Assembly (NCBI GenBank): GCA_008694505.1
Contig: VZDJ01000090.1
Location: 8,549,521-8,613,520 of the forward strand
Direction of reading: 5' to 3'
From: Cyanoderma ruficeps
Lineage: Eukaryota; Chordata; Aves; Passeriformes; Timaliidae
Length of the DNA stretch: 64,000 nt
The notes below the pieces were generated by a model that was not told where the DNA came from, ran no database searches, and saw only the letters and a program-made list of their open reading frames with translations. This document shows, piece after piece, positions 35,177 to 46,885 of the stretch. The translations under genes were made by a program, and so were the position numbers. Numbering within the stretch: position 1 is the first letter of the stretch; the number at the start of each line of letters is the position of its first letter.

Positions 35177-37189
35177 TTTTATGTGCCAGGTAAATAGCAA
35201 TCTGGTCAGAAAGATCTGCTTTTAAACCCAAGTTTACCAAGAGCTCAGCTGACTCCATGGATTTATGTATTGGCAGGGTGGAGGAGACATGCTCTGCTCC
35301 CAGCTCAGCTACAGCTGGAGCTGTGAGTCTCCTACTTTTCTATCAGCCCTCACAGCTGGCCTGCAGCAAACCCTGTATGACATATGCTGAGGTAAGAGAC
35401 AGGAGAAGCTTGGACCAAAGCTGTGTTTGAATGTTCTGGTAGGGTCTCGTATTTGGTTGTCTGACAGGTTATTTTTACATTCCTTGGGTATGTTTCAGAG
35501 GGAAAAGGGAGAGTTTTGCTTTGTCACAGGTGTGTTCAGTGGTAAACCTGCTGATGGTGTGAAAGGTGGCGAGATGAGACACTGTGCTTTGTTAAGGAAA
35601 ACCCACCTGGCAATGTGCCACAGACTCCTCGAGGCACAATGCTCCCAGTTACTGTGCCACTGGGGAGGATTGGACCCAGCCTTCCCAAAGGCAAACGTGT
35701 CCTGTCTCCTGGCATGTCACCTCTGCCCTGTGTGAGCCTTGCCCTCCAAACCTGGCACATTTGGGGAAACATCACCTCCAGCTCCCATGAGAGGGTGAAC
35801 AATGGCCAGGAGCTGGCAAGTAGCAGCCCTGGTGCAACTTGGAAACCCTGTTGTCTAAGAGCCATGTATAACTTCAGGCACTTCCCCCCTGGCCTTCCAG
35901 CTTGCAGGGGTATAATTTCCTAACGGAGCAGCAGATATTTACTTCAACACCTGGTGGTGACTGAAATGCATAAACTAGGGCTTTCACAGTGGGGGCAGTG
36001 GGTATTTTCCAGATGATGGTATCACTTTTCTTCTTCCTCAGCCTGCCGCTGTGAGGAGGTGAAAGAGGTGTGGGCAGCTATTCACACGTGCCCTCAGAGA
36101 TTGGTGTGCCCTCTGGTTTTTGGTGTCTCTGCAAAACTGGGCCATCTCCCAAGCCTGTGCCTGAGCTCCAGCTCTGGAAACACCAACATGTGTTTGGACT
36201 TAGGCAGGCTGCCCATAGACTCCCAGTTTGGGATAGATACTGGAAATTGCAACAGAGTCCAGTTCCCCTGCGGCCTCCTAAATGGGACCTTGTGTTCCAG
36301 CTCAGGGGTTAGAGGGGCTGTTGCAATGGACAGGATCACTCTGGTTGATTTGTTGGTTTCTGTGATACTTCCTTTTACAAAGCTGTAGTTTCCCCTTTCT
36401 CATGGTTCAGTGGATAGCATTTATGGTTCAACCAATAACAAAAAAATGTTATTGCACTCAGGTATAAATAATGAAGATCAGGCCTGTGACTCTGAATAAT
36501 GCAAGCTAGAGTGTCATAGACATGGTTAGAGTGATTCACAAGGGAAACCAAAGACAACTAAAGTATCTGACAAAATAAATAAACAGAAGGTCTCAGCCAG
36601 AATCTAGACAGCATTGCTGAGTCCCAGAGTGTGCCTTTGGTTCCACATCTTTTTTTGCTTTTCTACTTTAGCTGCCAATGTGGTATGACCTAGTTCTGAG
36701 GGCAGAGGGAAGGAAGGAGGTCCTGTGCCCCCTCCCTTCACAGAGGTTTAACCAGTCTGAGCCACAGAAAGATGACAGCTCCCATCTCCCACCACCCGCA
36801 GGGAATAGTGGCAGAAGCCAGGAGGTGACTTGGGTCAGGACAGGTGATTTGGGTGAGGAAGCAGGGCAGCTGCACAGCCCTGTTGTCTGGTGTTAGGATC
36901 ATCTCTTGGGGGCTGAAGGTGCAGAGGGGAACTAACATCTGCTGGGTCCCTGCTGTGTTTTGTGGAGGGTGTGGGGTGGAGGCTGAGGTGCCTCTCCTCT
37001 CGCAAGCACAACTGCATGACAATGCACATCTCTAGCACAGCCCTGTTTGCACCAGAATCTTACAAAGCTCATCAGCCTTGGACCTGCTTGGGCGCCTGGT
37101 AGGCAAGCACTCTGGTGTCCTCATCCCAGTGCCCCTCAATGGTTGCTTTTTTCCTTAAACTCTTCTCATCTGTCCTGTGGTAGGTGCAT
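35177..37189. other. Unique non-coding stretch
   Basis: No repeat or exon is supported. A small hairpin CAATAACA-(A)6-TGTTATTG occurs at 36433-36454. GC-richer parts carry overlapping chance frames (for example 36059-36388 on + and 36094-36339 on -). Confidence 0.45.
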
Positions 37190-37262
37190 GAGGGATTGGA
37201 AAAGCAATTAGGTCCCCATTCACATTTCCCTTGTTACTAAACCCATGCTTGGGTGTGACAGG
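37190..37262 (+). repeat. Unidentified dispersed repeat, copy B
   Basis: This is the partner of 30993-31064, 6.2 kb away and in the same orientation. It has one extra A within the ACTAAACCC block. Surrounding sequences are unrelated, so this looks like two independent insertions or remnants of a larger decayed element, not a recent segmental duplication. Confidence 0.7.
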
Positions 37263-40200
37263 GGTGTAGGACATCTTGCACATCTCACATCTTGTTTCTC
37301 CCAATCACTTCAGGATTTTGTGCAATTTGTTCCCTTTGCAAGGAATTTTGAATGGCTGTGGGTGTGCAAATATCTCTTTTTGTCTCTCAACTAGAGCCTC
37401 TATGGGCAGCAATTGTGTACAGTACAGCACAGCTGCAGTCTTTAAAAAATAAATTGGCTTCCTTCGGGCAAACAGTGACATGGCACATGGAAAATATCAG
37501 TGACATCCTCATATACTGCAGGATCATCTGCCTTGCCCTGTTGTAAAGATATCTCCTAGTTTGTGCATGGATGAGTGTTCTGTACCCTGGTGGTTCCTCA
37601 CAGCATGTTTATGAACACCTCTCATGCATGTGAGTGGCATTCCATCAGGAAACAGGAGCAATACTGAGCAATTAAGATAATCAGGTCACAATGTGAAATG
37701 CCTGGGCACCATTAGAAAAAATGTATAAACAGGTCACAGGCTGTAAATATTTTTCACATTGATTGATTTTATTTTATGTTTCTGACTCATTGTGCAGTAA
37801 GAATAGGATGAGAATTAGATCACAAGTCAATAAAATCAGGACAAGGAAAATGGAAGAATGTGCAAAATTTTCTCAGATCATAGAAACAAGTCTCAGTCTA
37901 CCAGGTAGTGATTAGCATTGGCATATACAATAAATATAAGAAGGTGGTCTGTGGCATGACCATACAATTAGGCAAATCCAGGACAAACTCAGGATAGTCC
38001 ACGCTGCCCGCATTTGAGGAGGGAGACCAGGAAACAGAAAGTGGGAAATGAGGGCAATAGAGACCATTAAACCTTAACCCAAATGTCATTTAGCTTTAGA
38101 TGACAGCACTGGTATCAGATATGCAAGAGGATTTACTCAGACTTTTACTTTTGCTTTTACAAAGTCTAGGTATGCCTGTAATATTTAAGGTGATGGTAGA
38201 TTGTTGGCATACTGCTCCACCCACAGGGAAAACCACAGTTCAAATGGCTCTACTATGAAATAAACAGAGGCTCAAGATCTGTCTGAATGACTGGTTGATC
38301 TTTACAAAAGTGATCCAGACCTCAATGTGATGATGATGATATGGCACAGATATTTATAAAATAACTGTTGTTGTACTTGTCTCTGTAACTCCTTCTTTGA
38401 TTTCGCACTTATTAAAATGTCAGAAACTATTTACTAACAGCTGTGAATCTATACCGTGTTTGGCTTAAAATATTGTTTCTTTAAATTTACAAAACAATGT
38501 GAATTTATGGTCAGTACAGCAAGGATGAATGATGCTGTTAGCAGTGTATTTCTCAGCCTCAGCCTGTAAATTTTAATCCACAGGAATGACTAAAGGAAAC
38601 ACTGTATCACAGAACAACTGCAAGTGGTGTTTGTTCACTACAGAGTGAGAGGGTGGGAGCTGGAAAATGTGACTGAGTCATAAGATCCCAAGCTTTCCCA
38701 AAATTTGGGTGTGTTCAGAAGCAGAGTTTTCATTGCTGTGACTGTACATGAGACAACTAACACGGTCTCATTTAATTCTGGAGAGACGCTTGAAAAACAT
38801 CACTACTTTGAACCCAGTTTATGAAAAGGCAAATCTTTTCATAAACCCTATCTTACAAGCACAGTCCCTCTCCCTGGGAATTGTGCCTTTTATTTCTGAG
38901 GCCCATGGCGGCAATAATTGTCCCACACCTCTCTTAGCTTAGGATTTGGAAGTGTGGGATTTGTCAGGCTGGGTAGTGAAGGCTGCTGTTCACTGCTGAA
39001 GTTTGCTTCCAGCTCCTGCTGCATAAAACACAGCTGGTGCTCTCCCTGAGTGGACAAGTCCTGGCTGGGCATGCTCTTGGACAGCCCTGAGAAGTCTCAC
39101 CCCAAATCCAGCTAAGACCATCTGGCAGTGCTCAGCTGTTCATCCCTGTGGATGGAGAAGGCACTGGCAGCACCCAGGGCAGAGCTGTGGGCTGCAGGTG
39201 CTGCTGGTCCTCGGTTGCACAAAGAGCTGCTTCCCTGTGTCAGGCCAGGGGCTGGGGGTAGCTGGGTCCATTGGGAGGAGGTGTGGATGCTGGATGCCAC
39301 TTCTCATCTGTGCCTGGCCAAGGAGGATGCTCAGTGCCATTGCCTAACCAAATAAGTCATTATTCCAGAGGAGACTCAGCTAGAGGCTGGAAAACACACT
39401 CCTATTTTGGCATGACTTGTCTCTATGCTGGGACTTCTCAGCATTATGGGGAAATGAAATGAACACAAACAACACAAACTCTGAACCTTGGCCACTGCCA
39501 TCCAAAATAAACAGGGTGTGGGCATAGTGATCCCACTTGGTTTTTTTCGGCAGCCATCAGTCATGGCTGGGAGGGATGAATTATCCCCGCTCCTGCTCAG
39601 CTGCCCTGCTGACCCTTCCAGGCAGGAGATGGGTGTGTTGCTGCTGGCATTGCTGCTGGTGTCCCTGCCAGCCACGGGCACATGGAAGGGAGTGTCCCCT
39701 GGGGTTGGGTTCCCATGCTGCCGCCTCACTGTGCGAGGTCCTGCTGGCACTGACTGCACCCTGCGGGGCTGAGCTCTCTGTGCTGCCTCTGGAGAGTGGG
39801 GAAGCTGCACACTAAATCCTGCTCTGATCCTGACAGCTGTGTGGGGTTCTCTTCTCCCTCTGCTTTGTGCTGCCTGCAGGTGCTGTGCCTCCTGCATGCC
39901 CCATCTCTCCCTTCAGCCCTCCCCTGGGTCACTGGCACAGAGTTGTTTTGTGATAAGATGGTGGTAACAGGGCAGGTAGAAATCTGTAACTCTCATGGTG
40001 TGTCTTTGCTGCAGTCATGCCAAGGAGTGATCTGTCTTTGTTCTGAGTGAGTTGGGTGGCAGATCCAAACCCTAAAACACTTCCTATTTGCAGTCTTCTG
40101 GAGCAAGAACAAGGCATATTGCTGTTGACTCCCCAAAACGTGCTAAGTTTGTACATCTGCTGTTCAGTTTCCTGATCTATGACAGTGCAGCAAGAGGAGG

Positions 40201-41603
40201 AGTTGCAGCTGCTCTGCCAGAACCTCTGGGTATCCCAAAATCCCAGAGGGGTGCACCCTGCCTGCCCAGAGTCCCTCAGACTGAGATGTCCAGGCAAACC
40301 AGAACTGTTGCTGATGCTCTCTCATAGCTGAGATCTTCCAGGAAGAAGAAATATGATTGTGTTCTATATCTCCTCTTGGTTTTTTGATTTTTTTTTTTTT
40401 TTGCCAAGGTAGGTTACTGGTCTAAATATAATGGATTTAGGAGCTTCATCATATATTTATTGCATTTCCACAGGTCCCAATAATGAAAAGCTACTGATGG
40501 CAAGGCTCTGTGCATTGACAAGGCAGAGAAATGTGTTTAGGAGCCTAGAAGATTACATACAAAGACAGGTAACCCTCAGTACCCCAAATAACAAAGTTTT
40601 AATTTAGGAAAGTGTTTATTGAAGACAGCCTGGAGGGCAAAGTCCTGGGGGAAGAGGTGTGTTTTGTCGAAATTTTCATAGAAGGCTGCACAAATGACTA
40701 GAGAAGGTATTAAGAGTGCCAGTTTGGCATTACCTGTTAATTGATTGATTCACGTTGAATCCTTTTAAAAAAACAAATACAAAGGTTGTTAGATGGACCA
40801 TGCTGTCCTTCTCTGAGCTGACTTCCAGGAGAGTGGACAAGATGACCCAAGAGGGAGTTTCTATTTTCATGCTTTTAATGGCTGTATCAGTGTATGAGCT
40901 GAACCAAAGAAATCCACGCTGCAAGAAAAACCAGAGTCCTTGGCTTTTTGCCAGCCACCTCTCTGGCTATCTGCTTCTTTGTTCCCTGAACTTCCCTGAA
41001 TTTAAGGGTTTCAGGCCCAGGCTGTGTGAGGGGAGATGTGCCAGGAGCCTGGTGGCGAGGAGCTGATGAGGGGATGGAGACCTGCCCAACCAGCACATGG
41101 GGCATGACACAGCCATCCAGCCCTTGGCTTCCACACCACCAGTGAGTCACAGTGCTGAGAGCAGAGACAGTGTGGGCAGATGTCCTGCTTTGGAAAACTG
41201 CGTGGCTGAGGTTTGAGAAAAGTGAATGGACCATATGTGACAAGGAGTGCTGGAAAATGCTTGCACACAAGGCCTTGTTCCAATTAATATTGGGGCTTTT
41301 TAGTATCGGGCAAGAATGAGCACTCTGTAGCACCAAACCTAAGATCAGAGTGGATTTGGCTGTCCTGCGTTAGGGATTATGCTTCTACGCATATACTGAT
41401 TAATACCAATTTTCATTCTGGCTGACTCACAGCTCCTAAGCAAACATGTTGTAGGCTTGTTATTTTTTTCCAGAATTCCTTTACCCATGCCAAGGATGTC
41501 CAACCAGTAGTATGGTACTCTCAGTATGATGCTTTTCTTGCAATTGGCCAATTCTTGTTGGCTATAAAAACAAACTAATGATTTAGGCCTCAGTGTTTGG
41601 CAC
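37263..41603. other. Unique non-coding stretch
   Basis: No gene or known mobile element is recognised. It contains a (TGA)4 tract at about 38327-38339 and a T-run at about 40388-40403. A 173-codon minus-strand frame (39376-39897) is overlapped by open frames on the other strand across GC-rich sequence and has no recognisable domain. Confidence 0.45.
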
Positions 41604-41764
41604 GGTTTTTTTACAAACAGGGTGGTGATGCACTGGAACAGCTTGTCCTGAGAAGTGGTGGATGCCACTGGAAACAATCAAGGGCTCTCAACAACCTGTC
41701 CTGTGGACAGTATCCCTGCTTATTGGCAAGGTGTTCTCCAAGCCAAACTCTTCTGTGATTCTAT
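41604..41764 (+). mobile_element. CR1 LINE, short degraded 3' end
   Basis: The block GGTGGTGATGCACTGGAACA, followed by TGAGAAGTGGTGGATGCC and GGAAACAATCAAGGGCTC, matches the CR1 3' region. It then jumps through CCCTGCTTATTGGCAAGG to a contracted tail, AGCCAAACTCTTCTGTGATTCTAT. Part of the usual 'gttggactagatgatcttta' block is missing, so the copy carries an internal deletion near 41735-41742. Confidence 0.85.
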
Positions 41765-44225
41765 ATCCACTTTCTCATTCACACCTATGTTTAGCTCTGA
41801 GCTTTATCAGTGGAGAGTGTGTATCCCACAATGCTTCCATAACCCAGTATTTCTAACACCAACCCACACACATGCACAAATTAGCAGCTGAGTTTCTCAA
41901 ACTGATCTGAACATACATGTTTTTACAAACTCAGGTTTCATTTGCCTTTGGTTTTGATTCTTAAAAGATATCTGCTTTGAAGCACTTCTGAGCTCCGGGA
42001 ACTTAATTTTGTTTTAATGAGAGTCCAGATTGTCTTAATTGCATGATACTTGGCACTGCTAAGAAAAACAGTAACAATCATAAGACCTTTGATATTTGCC
42101 AGAGGTGCACCAGAACCTGTGGGTTATTTTTTATGTCTTATTCTCCAGCCCAGATTTCAGGTGTGGCTGACTATTACTTCTTTCCAGTAAGTGGACATGA
42201 ACTTTAGTCACGAGTAACTTTGTTTTCTCCATCTGATACGGCACACAGTACCTGGAAGTTCTGTTTATTTTTTAAGGATAACATGAAAAACTGCTTTGTC
42301 ATAGCTGACTGCCTCAGTATTTATCATCATGGTGCTAAGGCCCATCAGTTCATTTAATGTGGGTGAGCACGTGTTTTTGTGGGTGCACATCACTGCTAGC
42401 AGATTTCTCCTTCCCAACCCATGCTAATTACTCTGTCCATTAGTTCAAAGTCTGAGAGATGGGAGAAAGCAGAGATGATAATTAATCATGGACTGGAAAA
42501 CTTTTGCTGTTTGAATTGTAATAGTATGCGTCAAGAAACAAGCTAATTTTTGGTCATGCTCCACTGGAGCTGCATTCAGTGGACTTCAAGTCCACTGGAG
42601 TCAATGGACTTGGCTTTGTTGACTCCAGCAACACTGGATACAGTTTGTAGAGGCTGACCCACCTCCAGCTCAGACAAAATGGCCCCATCTTTAATGCTGT
42701 AAGATTTTTCTGCAGGGCTGAGTATTTACAAGCTCTCTTTTCCATTACTCCAATGTAATTCCCCTTTGCTGGTAAGTCACCAGTACTTCTTGAAATGGGG
42801 TGAATCATGCTAAGAGGTCCATCTGGGCTTCAGTGGGAGGGAGAGGCAACAGGAAGGCTGAGGAAATTGGAAGAGACTGTGGATAGTTACACTGATGTGC
42901 TGCAGAAGGGAGAATCACTTGTGAAGAAGAGTTAAGTGGGCTCTGAGGTGCCTCCTTTGGGTTATAAAAGGCCTGGAAATGCATTTTTATTTTCTGGTCC
43001 AGAAGGGTAGAAGAGAGACAGAAATATTTGATGGGACCTGCCCCCCTATGGCTGTGGCTAAGAAAGTGCTGGTACGTTGATTCTCTTACTGGCTAAGCAA
43101 ACAGATGGTGACAAAAACCTAGCCCAAAAGGCTTGATTATTCCTCATTTCTGTATGTGTTCTCCAGGCAACGAGTACCTCTTCTTCTACTGATGCTGTGC
43201 AAAATTTCAGTGAGGCTTTACTTATGTTTTTCTGATTTTTGTGAATCATTTGACTCAGCTGCAGCTTCTTTAATGCCCTTGTTTTTTCTAATCCATCCAT
43301 GAAGAGGTAAATAATTTATGTCAGTGTGACTTCCAAAGGAATATTTGTTAATTAATTCAAGCTACCTCTATTGTTTGCTTGTATCCATTGAACTGGTCAT
43401 AGCTATGGGCAGACATAATGGCCCTCCCTGAGCAATTATAGTTTTATTTCCTTCTGACAAAAACAGCCCAGTTTAATAAGTGTTTGCACCTGGGCCTTGG
43501 TTTTGTTACAAAAGAGTAAGATTCTTAATATGCCTTAGTTAGCACTTGGTGGGAGCCTAGGGAAGACAAAGCATTTTTGTAGCTGTAACTCTGGATAGGG
43601 AGCTGAGCTAGTCAGCCTGTTAATTATGGATAGGGATGGGAACATGAATGGGACGGACCCCCAAAACCACTTTGATTTTGCAGATTTGTTAGGTCCACAG
43701 ATCTGCAAATAAATCTTTCAGGTCTAGACACCAAATACAGGTGTGACATAACCTTTTTGTGTGCTGCTTGGCTGCAGTTACAAGGAAGTTCTGTCCCTCT
43801 AAGAGTGAGCAGAATGGAATTGATTTGTCTTCCCACTACCCCATCTCTTATCAAATGCATGTAGTCCTGGCATGTAGGACTTGCCATACATAGCTTAAGA
43901 GAACATTTTTTCAGTGTCTGTGCTTATAAAGGTGGCTATTCTTTCCTGTTTTCCAAGTGCTCTTCCTCCCTTCTTTAGTGTAATCTCTCCTGCTGCTGTT
44001 TGCTTGCCTAAGGCTTTCATTATCCTAGGAATATGATCTCAGCCTGACATCCAAACCAAGATGTAAACAGAAGAGCAAGTGGCAGAACTGTTGGTTTGGG
44101 GTTGTTTTGTTCTGTTTTCTTTCCCTTACCTGTGTTGTCTGTTTCTGGAGAAGTCACTCTAGTGTTTAGCATCTTGTTTCAGTTGCTGAGGTGTTCCCAT
44201 GCCTTTGGAGGGTTACCCTACATTT
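41765..44225. other. Unique non-coding stretch with a palindrome
   Basis: A perfect palindrome with 10-bp arms around a single C lies at 42577-42597 (left arm CAGTGGACTT, right arm AAGTCCACTG), followed by GGAGTCAATGGACTTGG. No transposon or exon is recognised. The start of a longer open frame at 44096 lies in pyrimidine-rich sequence. Confidence 0.45.
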
Positions 44226-44880
44226 GCTTGCGGTATGCTGTTCCTAATCGCTTCCGTCTACTGCTGACACACTCTTGGCTCGTTTTCTCTGTCTGTGTTC
44301 TGGAGGTGGGGGCAGGAGGAGGAATCGTGGTCCCTTCTCCGCCTGCGATGGCAGGCAGCAGGGCAGAACCCGCGCACGACCTGACAGTGTGGGACAGCGC
44401 TGTGGAAGAGGGGGAGAGGATGTTTACCAACTACAGTCCTCCTGTTAAAGCCGCTCCGGCGAGTAACATCGCTGTGGCAGGAGAGTCTGGGTACCCGTGT
44501 GTGTCGCTGGCCAGCCGTGGGGACACGGTGCCTCATGCCAGCACTGCAAGGGAGGTTGTTCCCCCTGTGCCAGGCTCCCGACAGTGGTGTCAGCATGAGC
44601 GCGGTGTCTGGGAGACCCCCGAATCCCTCTGGTTCCTATTCTCCCTCCCTCCTCACCCATTCACGGGACGCAGGCTGGAGGCTGGTTGCGCCACCCCTGA
44701 CCGATACCCGAGTGGCTGCGGTGTGTACGGGAGCTGCTGGGAGCGAGGGCAAGCCTCAGGCACTGAATGAACAAATGCTTGTTCTTGCAACACCTCCCGA
44801 GTGCTGCTTTTGCACCCCTCCCCTCCTCGCTGACAAACGCTACAGGAATGCGCCAAGCCGAAGTCTCTGGGTTTCTGTTT
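44226..44880. promoter_or_regulatory. CpG-rich block with a 140-codon open frame
   Basis: By eye about 35-40 CpG lie in some 650 bp, a density matched only by 4338-4960 in this window. Inside it an ATG in good context (G at -3, G at +4; 44348) opens a 140-codon frame ending at 44770 that begins MAGSRAEPAHDL. The frame extends upstream in phase to 44096, and other frames on both strands are open too, as expected of GC-rich DNA. I recognise no domain. The block may be a CpG-island promoter or first exon of an unannotated transcript, or a GC-rich regulatory island. I do not call a gene. Confidence 0.4.
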
Positions 44881-46794
44881 AAATTTTCGCTTTTATTTTG
44901 GCTTCTTGAATAAAAGAAGCTAAAGACATGCACAATTTTTGGGCTTCTAAATAAGACCATGTTGTAATAAGACCATAAGACTGCTGGTGTATCTTCATAA
45001 ACTTGCCACGGAATTTTTAGGTCTTCCTATTACTCCAGTTAGAGAGAGCTCCCTTCTCAGAGAGCTGGTTGTGTCCTGTTAAGATCCATTTGGAAGAGTG
45101 GCAAAATCACTAGCTGCTCCCAAAAGCTTGGCCTAAGAATTTAAAATATGCTGTCCAAAAGGATATGAAGGTTTGAAGAACAATGATATTGTGGCTCCTA
45201 ATGTGGCCTTCTAGGCAGCACAGAAATGCAGACAACATATGTTATGAAGCTCTCTTGAAAAAGCAAGTGCCATTCGTATGCTGTGCTCATGTTTCTGGTG
45301 AGATTTTCCGTAATTATTTCAATGTTAGCCGGATCAGTGACTAAGCTTTCTGAGTGGGAACATTAATTTCAGAGTTGGAACATGAAATGGGGGTTTTCTT
45401 TCTGCCTTACAACTGCTGATCAGCAATTTAAAGTCAAGTGAAGGCTGGGATTTCAAAATCTGAAAGACATTTTGCACTTGGGAATGTTTTAAGCCATCTC
45501 TTCTAACTTGCATACTTGTCTTCTACAGCCTGGAATAATGTTTTCTTGCCTCAGTCAACACCATTGTTGAAGTAATGATGTTAAATTAGTCATGATTTAG
45601 TAACTTACAGCATGGGATGTTTTGTCAGCACAGAATGTTTTAGATTGTAGGGTTGGAGTCCACTCGCTCACTTTGTTTTCAAATTTAAGAAAAAAATAGC
45701 ACAAGTTGGGTTGCTTTCTAAAACTAACAAAAATGGAGAAGGCAAATATGATTTTTTCAGGGTTCCAGCTCAAGAGGGCAAAGGTCAAAAGCCTGCAATG
45801 GATTGAAGTTATTAATTAACAACTACTTATTGGATTTTTCCTAATTTATGACTTCATGTATTATAACTCTTTCAGTAAAATATCATAAACATGCCCAGTG
45901 AGTAATTATACAGTATGAATTGACACAAAAAAAAGCTTAGAACACAGCAGCTACAAATTAGTAGAGCCTCTTCTTGACTGGAGCAGGTCAGAATCCACTC
46001 AACAAAACAGAAATCAGCTGCATCCTTATCAGGGACACTTGCTGTGTCTCCCTGTGTGACTGTACTCCAGGTGTGGGTGAGGACTCTGGTGCCATCGCTC
46101 TGCTGAACTGACTAGGACACACTCTGGAGGCCCAAGGAATTGCTGGCCAAGGTGGGGGCCCTCATGGGAGACCCCCAAGAGGCTTGTGATGATGGACATT
46201 TGCCTGTGCTTTTATTTCAACAGGGCTGTGAAATTTTAATAGAATATTAAACCTCAAAATTACTTTTTAGAGGTTTAAAGGGCATCTGCTTCCCCACTAG
46301 TCTGCAGAATTTATTTTTGACCACCCTTTATAACCAGGGCATTATGAATGTTTGTATCCTTAATAGAAGGAGGGGAAATGGAGAGGGAGGGAGGCAAGTA
46401 TGAAAAGTGAGTGTGGAGTCAGGAAGGTGAAGACCAAAGAGCTCAGTGAAGCTTTTTCTCTCCCTGGCAGCTGGAGAACTTTTTGTGTAGGGGGGAACCC
46501 ACAGTCCATCTTATTCTGATTTAGCCATATTTCAATAATAAATGCAATTTCAGTGAGAGAGGCTGAGACATGCCTGGAAATCAGTGTTAATTAGGCAGTA
46601 GCCATTTTACTTGTGGGAGGTTTGATCCCAGACAGAATCCCCAAGGGATCAGGATCCTGCAGGAGGCGAATCTCCATATCTGCCTGATTGCCTCTCTGCC
46701 TCCCATCATCATGGCTATTTGCAGTCACTAATAACCTCATAACTTGCCTGTAAGGCATTGACTTTGCCTTATGGATTAGAAGCTGAAGTGCTGT
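44881..46794. other. AT-rich unique stretch
   Basis: No repeat, RNA or exon is recognised. Confidence 0.5.
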
Positions 46795-46885
46795 ACAGAC
46801 AAATGACTTGCCCAAGGTCATGCAGGAAATCTCTGCGTAAGCCAAAACTTCAGACCCAGTATTTCTGAATCATGACTTTAACATC
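46795..46885 (-). mobile_element. Possible MIR/L2-like ancient remnant
   Basis: The block AAATGACTTGCCCAAGGTCA, followed by a CAGACCCAGTATTTCTGAAT and CATGACTTTAACA segment, follows the inverted order of MIR/L2-type 3' sequence (tgacttgcccaaggtcac, then gaacccagg, then the gctcttaac region). The 18-base match around TGACTTGCCCAAGGTCA is characteristic. The rest is diverged, as expected for an element fixed in early amniotes. Confidence 0.55.

Noticed and set aside
39376..39897. 173-codon minus-strand open frame
   Set aside because: It lies in GC-rich DNA where several other frames on both strands are open as well, and it matches nothing known to me.
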